This document shows, piece after piece, positions 61,240-64,000 of a stretch of DNA of 64,000 nucleotides. The translations under genes and the position numbers were made by a program. The notes beneath the pieces were generated by a model. That model saw only the letters and a program-made list of their open reading frames with translations, was not told the origin of the DNA and searched no databases. The first letter of the stretch is position 1, and each line of letters opens with the position of its first letter. The DNA is from Pseudomonas brassicacearum (GTDB lineage Bacteria > Pseudomonadota > Gammaproteobacteria > Pseudomonadales > Pseudomonadaceae): positions 223,898 through 287,897 of the forward strand of contig NZ_MOBJ01000005.1 of assembly GCF_003732225.1 (NCBI RefSeq), in the 5' to 3' direction.

Positions 61240-64000
61240 TTATTGGGCAGGGTAGACAACCAAGGGAGCTGATTTCTCACCCTCTTTATCATTGTTTGGG
61301 CTTCTCATAAAACAGGTGAGAGTGTATTGCCCTGCTATATAGTTTATTGGGACTTGGCCCCTGCCGTCATAATCGATAGGACCAACGCCGAATGGTACGC
61401 CAAAATAGTTAAAATAGAAAATTTCAACTCTCATTGGGATTTCAGTATTCCTGGCTGAGGTCACAAATACATTGTAGTAACCTAATTCATGCGCAATGAA
61501 TTTATCTCTATCAGGCGTCATTGACTTAATAGTGCGGGGGTGGTTGGTTAAAGAGAATGGGGCGATAAACTGATGGGTTGGTGTGTTTTCAAAAATAAAT
61601 TTTAGTGAAAAATTTGCATCCTTGTCGTCACAGTCCAATAGCCACTCTGAGGTACTGCTCATTGACATCCAAGTGCCGAAATCGGGAGAAAGTTTTCCAA
61701 TAGAACTGGCACCTTCCAGTTCGATTTTTACTCGTGCTCCTGTATAGGGAGTATCGCCATCGCCTTCCAGTAGCCGGATTGAGTGACGTCCATTTCTCGC
61801 TGCGTCAACTGTAACGCCAGGTTCAATTAGTTGGTTGCAAAATTTAAGCATCACATACGGAATCGAATTTATAGGCGATGTGGTTATTCGGGAATTCATT
61901 CCAACTAGTTGTGGTAAAAATGTTACGGCGAAAGTGCCTGGAGAGTTTTTGGTTGCTGTAATACTCCACGAACTAGCCGTCGTACTGCTGTCAAAAGGTG
62001 GTGTGACAGTAAAGTCATTCTTGGTTACACCTGTTCCGGTGTGCCATTCCAGTTCGAGGGGAATACCAGTAATTCCAGTCTTCGAAAGAAGTGAAAGGGT
62101 GGAAGGTTTTCCCGCAAATACGGAGCTTTTTTCAGAGAAAATATCCCCATCAAGTAGAGGTGTCACCTCATCCGCCAGGTTGGTCGACAGCAGTTTGCTG
62201 ACGGTCAGCGCAATCGGCGCGGTCATGCCCTTGCCCGTAAGGCTCAGCTGGAAGGTGCCGCTTTTGGTTGAGCCGGTCACGGCCCAGCTGTGAGTTGTGT
62301 TATCTAGGCCGAATATCGGGTTACTCCCCACGTTGGCCACATCCAGCCCACTCTTGATCGCGCAGGTCAGCGTCACCGGATAGCCGGCCAGCGGACTGTT
62401 GGCCTTGGGCGTCAGCATGACGGTCTGGGCCTGTCCCCGGAGGAAAAAGTTACCATCGGCGGGAACCAGCGCGCCGCCGATCTTGACGTCGGCCTCATCA
62501 TTCAGGTTGGTCGACAGCAGTTTGCTGGCGTTCAGCACTATCGGCGTGGTCATGTCCTTGCCCGTAAGGCTCAGCTGGAAGGTGCCGCTTTTGGTCGAGC
62601 CGGTTACATCCCAGCTGTGAGTTGTTTTTTCTGCGTCGAATGCCGGGACACTCACCACGTTGGCCGCTACCAGCCCACTCTTGATCGCGCAGGTCAGCGT
62701 CACCGGATAGCCGGCCAGCGGACTGTTGGCCTTGGGCGTCAGCTTGACGGTCTGGGCCTGTCCCCGGAGGAAAAAGTTACCCTCGGGGGGAACCGGCTTT
62801 GTGTCAATCGTGACGTCGGCCTCATCATTCAGGTTGGTCGACAGCAGTTTGCTGACGGTCAGCGCAATCGGCGCGGTCATACCCTTGCCCGTAAGGCTCA
62901 GCTGGAAGGTGCCGCTTTTGGTTGAGCCGGTCACGGCCCAGCTGTTAGTTGTGTTATCTAGGCCGAATATCGGGTTACTCCCCACGTTGGCCACATCCAG
63001 CCCACTCTTGATCGCGCAGGTCAGCGTCACCGGATAGCCATCCAACGGGCTGCCGGGTTTTGCTGTCAATTTCAGCGTACGTGGTATTCCACGAAGAAAA
63101 AAGTCATCGTTCCCCTCAAGGATGGCCGTTGCCTCATCATTCAGATTTTTGGAGAGCACCCGACAAGGCAAGGGAAAGACTTCATCGGTTTCCGTGAACT
63201 TGAATTGCAAATCAAAGAATCCGCTTTGACTGCCGCCGATAATGGTCCACTTCACCGAGCCGTTTTCGGGGATGTCCTGGGTATTGGATTCGCCCAGCGG
63301 AGGGGTGTAGGTGATGCCCAGGTTTGGATTAATGTCGCCAGCAATCAGGGCCACCTTCATTTCAGGCAACGGCCCGCCTGACTTGGGTTTCAGCTCCAGC
63401 ACATGAGTGCCCGCACGAAAAAACACCAGGTCTGGTTTACTCAGATCATCGATGGTCTCGCCATTGAGCGTGATCGATTCAAATGCGTCCGAGGTGAGTT
63501 TCGACATCACCCGACTGGTGAGGGTCAGCGCCGTGGTGACACCTGCGCAGCCAAGCTTCAACGCAAAAGAACCGCTGACCTTACCCCCCGTGACGTTCCA
63601 GCTCAAAGTCAGGCCTTGCGGTACGTCGGTAAGTTGTCGAAGCGCTGGCACGTAGACCATCCCGACCGGAGCGTCGGTGTCTTCAAGCAACACGGCTAAC
63701 CCTTGCATCCCGGGCTCGAAAGTCAACTTGAATTCGGCCAGCTCTTCGCGAAAAAAAATTGCCCCGACCTCAGAGACCGGTCTGCCTCGTACTTCAATTC
63801 GGGTGATTTCCTGCACCAGTGTTCTCGAGATCACCCGACTCTCGAGAGTCAACGGCACAGATGTGTTGGCACAGACTGCACGCAGTGTGAAAAGACCACT
63901 GTTGTTGGCGCCGGTGACACTCCATCTCAGTTGCAACCCTTCCGGTACCGGAAGGGGTTGTTTAAGCAAGGGGGCGTAAGTCATGCCCAGACCCGCAGGC
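61240..64000 (-). CDS. Giant Ig-like repeat protein, 5' truncated by the window
   Basis: The frame runs open off the right edge: the residues upstream of the apparent ATG at 63984 read PAGLG, matching the linker before other repeats (for example NPNLG before ITYTPPLG), so that ATG is internal. The visible 919 residues hold about eight beta-rich domains of 105-120 residues, each with a SW-V-TG-SG-F core such as HSWAVTGSTKSGTFQLSLTG. Repeats 4-6 are nearly identical. The last two domains are divergent and AT-richer. Likely a long surface or secreted scaffold or adhesin; no enzymatic motif or anchor is visible. Confidence 0.85.
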   Translation of the reverse strand, partial: PAGLGMTYAPLLKQPLPVPEGLQLRWSVTGANNSGLFTLRAVCANTSVPLTLESRVISRTLVQEITRIEVRGRPVSEVGAIFFREELAEFKLTFEPGMQGLAVLLEDTDAPVGMVYVPALRQLTDVPQGLTLSWNVTGGKVSGSFALKLGCAGVTTALTLTSRVMSKLTSDAFESITLNGETIDDLSKPDLVFFRAGTHVLELKPKSGGPLPEMKVALIAGDINPNLGITYTPPLGESNTQDIPENGSVKWTIIGGSQSGFFDLQFKFTETDEVFPLPCRVLSKNLNDEATAILEGNDDFFLRGIPRTLKLTAKPGSPLDGYPVTLTCAIKSGLDVANVGSNPIFGLDNTTNSWAVTGSTKSGTFQLSLTGKGMTAPIALTVSKLLSTNLNDEADVTIDTKPVPPEGNFFLRGQAQTVKLTPKANSPLAGYPVTLTCAIKSGLVAANVVSVPAFDAEKTTHSWDVTGSTKSGTFQLSLTGKDMTTPIVLNASKLLSTNLNDEADVKIGGALVPADGNFFLRGQAQTVMLTPKANSPLAGYPVTLTCAIKSGLDVANVGSNPIFGLDNTTHSWAVTGSTKSGTFQLSLTGKGMTAPIALTVSKLLSTNLADEVTPLLDGDIFSEKSSVFAGKPSTLSLLSKTGITGIPLELEWHTGTGVTKNDFTVTPPFDSSTTASSWSITATKNSPGTFAVTFLPQLVGMNSRITTSPINSIPYVMLKFCNQLIEPGVTVDAARNGRHSIRLLEGDGDTPYTGARVKIELEGASSIGKLSPDFGTWMSMSSTSEWLLDCDDKDANFSLKFIFENTPTHQFIAPFSLTNHPRTIKSMTPDRDKFIAHELGYYNVFVTSARNTEIPMRVEIFYFNYFGVPFGVGPIDYDGRGQVPINYIAGQYTLTCFMRSPNNDKEGEKSAPLVVYPAQ
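62185..63165 (-). repeat. Three tandem 327-bp coding repeats in the Ig-like gene
   Basis: Equivalent positions recur exactly 327 bp apart (for example GAAGGTGCCGCTTTTGG at 62251, 62578 and 62905). The DNA, not only the protein, is almost identical, so the duplication is recent or kept uniform by conversion. Repeats 1 and 3 share the segment SNPIFGLDNTT while the middle one differs. Confidence 0.88.

Noticed and set aside
62185..63165. Regular repeats that could be mistaken for a CRISPR array
   Set aside because: The period is 327 bp, in frame, and encodes Ig-like domains; there are no short repeats with unique spacers.
63982..63984. ATG at 63984 as the true start of the Ig-like gene
   Set aside because: In-frame codons upstream read PAGLG, matching the linker that precedes other repeats, so the gene continues beyond the window.

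Overview
The window reads as chromosome of a fluorescent-group Pseudomonas (P. fluorescens/P. koreensis-like). It is GC-rich with strong GC3 bias. The order murA-hisG-hisD-hisC-algW-nif3-cysD-cysN matches the classical Pseudomonas backbone, and the intergenic spaces carry paired REP elements with the GGGAGCGAGCTTGCTCGCG core that is typical of this group. I see no tRNA, rRNA, CRISPR array, insertion sequence or prophage. The left end falls at the 3' end of murA. The right end cuts off the 5' part of a large repetitive gene.

1-16.6 kb is core metabolism and housekeeping: histidine synthesis (hisGDC), the envelope-stress protease AlgW, a Nif3-like protein, ATP sulfurylase/APS kinase (cysD, cysN), a PlsC-type acyltransferase coupled to pta, a DUF3565 protein, SlyD, glutathione peroxidase, an old-yellow-enzyme homologue, a GT4 glycosyltransferase and CysZ. 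16.6-26.3 kb holds a possible small RNA, trxB, a minus-strand sirB1-folM-folE-folX-DUF1244-hopJ run (tetrahydromonapterin pathway), an operon of a leucine-dehydrogenase homologue with 2-oxoacid dehydrogenase E1alpha, E1beta and E2, and the SOS gene yebG behind a clear LexA box.

26.5-35.1 kb carries a TccC/RHS toxin-like gene with an AT-rich variable 3' end, psiE, a DUF3509 gene, a serine transporter plus L-serine dehydratase with a divergent LysR regulator, and an HPF/RaiA ribosome-hibernation factor. 35.3-46.8 kb is the most distinctive block. A Fur-type site precedes a FecI-like sigma factor and a FecR-like sigma regulator. These are followed by a self-contained uptake machine in the order exbD-tonB-receptor-exbB-lipoprotein 5'-nucleotidase. 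A second TonB receptor with the N-terminal signalling domain and a periplasmic beta-propeller protein complete it. The likely logic is iron-controlled cell-surface signalling driving a dedicated TonB-powered outer-membrane uptake route, with a surface or periplasmic phosphatase acting on an unknown ligand.

46.9-64 kb is more accessory: AraC/DMT exporter pair, DUF2165 protein, 2-hydroxyacid dehydrogenase, LysR regulator divergent from an AaeXAB-like efflux operon (NodT-type outer-membrane factor, FUSC, DUF1656, HlyD), two unrecognised AT-richer genes, a DUF6124 gene with a hairpin-rich leader, an NTF2-like/SDR pair, and the C-terminal 919 residues of a giant immunoglobulin-like repeat protein with three near-identical 327-bp DNA repeats. 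A 147-bp inverted-repeat element occurs twice (43.0 and 58.4 kb).

The most notable sequence-level anomalies are: loss of the catalytic lysine in the leucine-dehydrogenase homologue; the arrangement of the TonB/signalling cluster with its TGTAAC-N6-GTTACA palindrome; the terminator with no obvious parent gene between cysZ and trxB; and pta standing without ackA.
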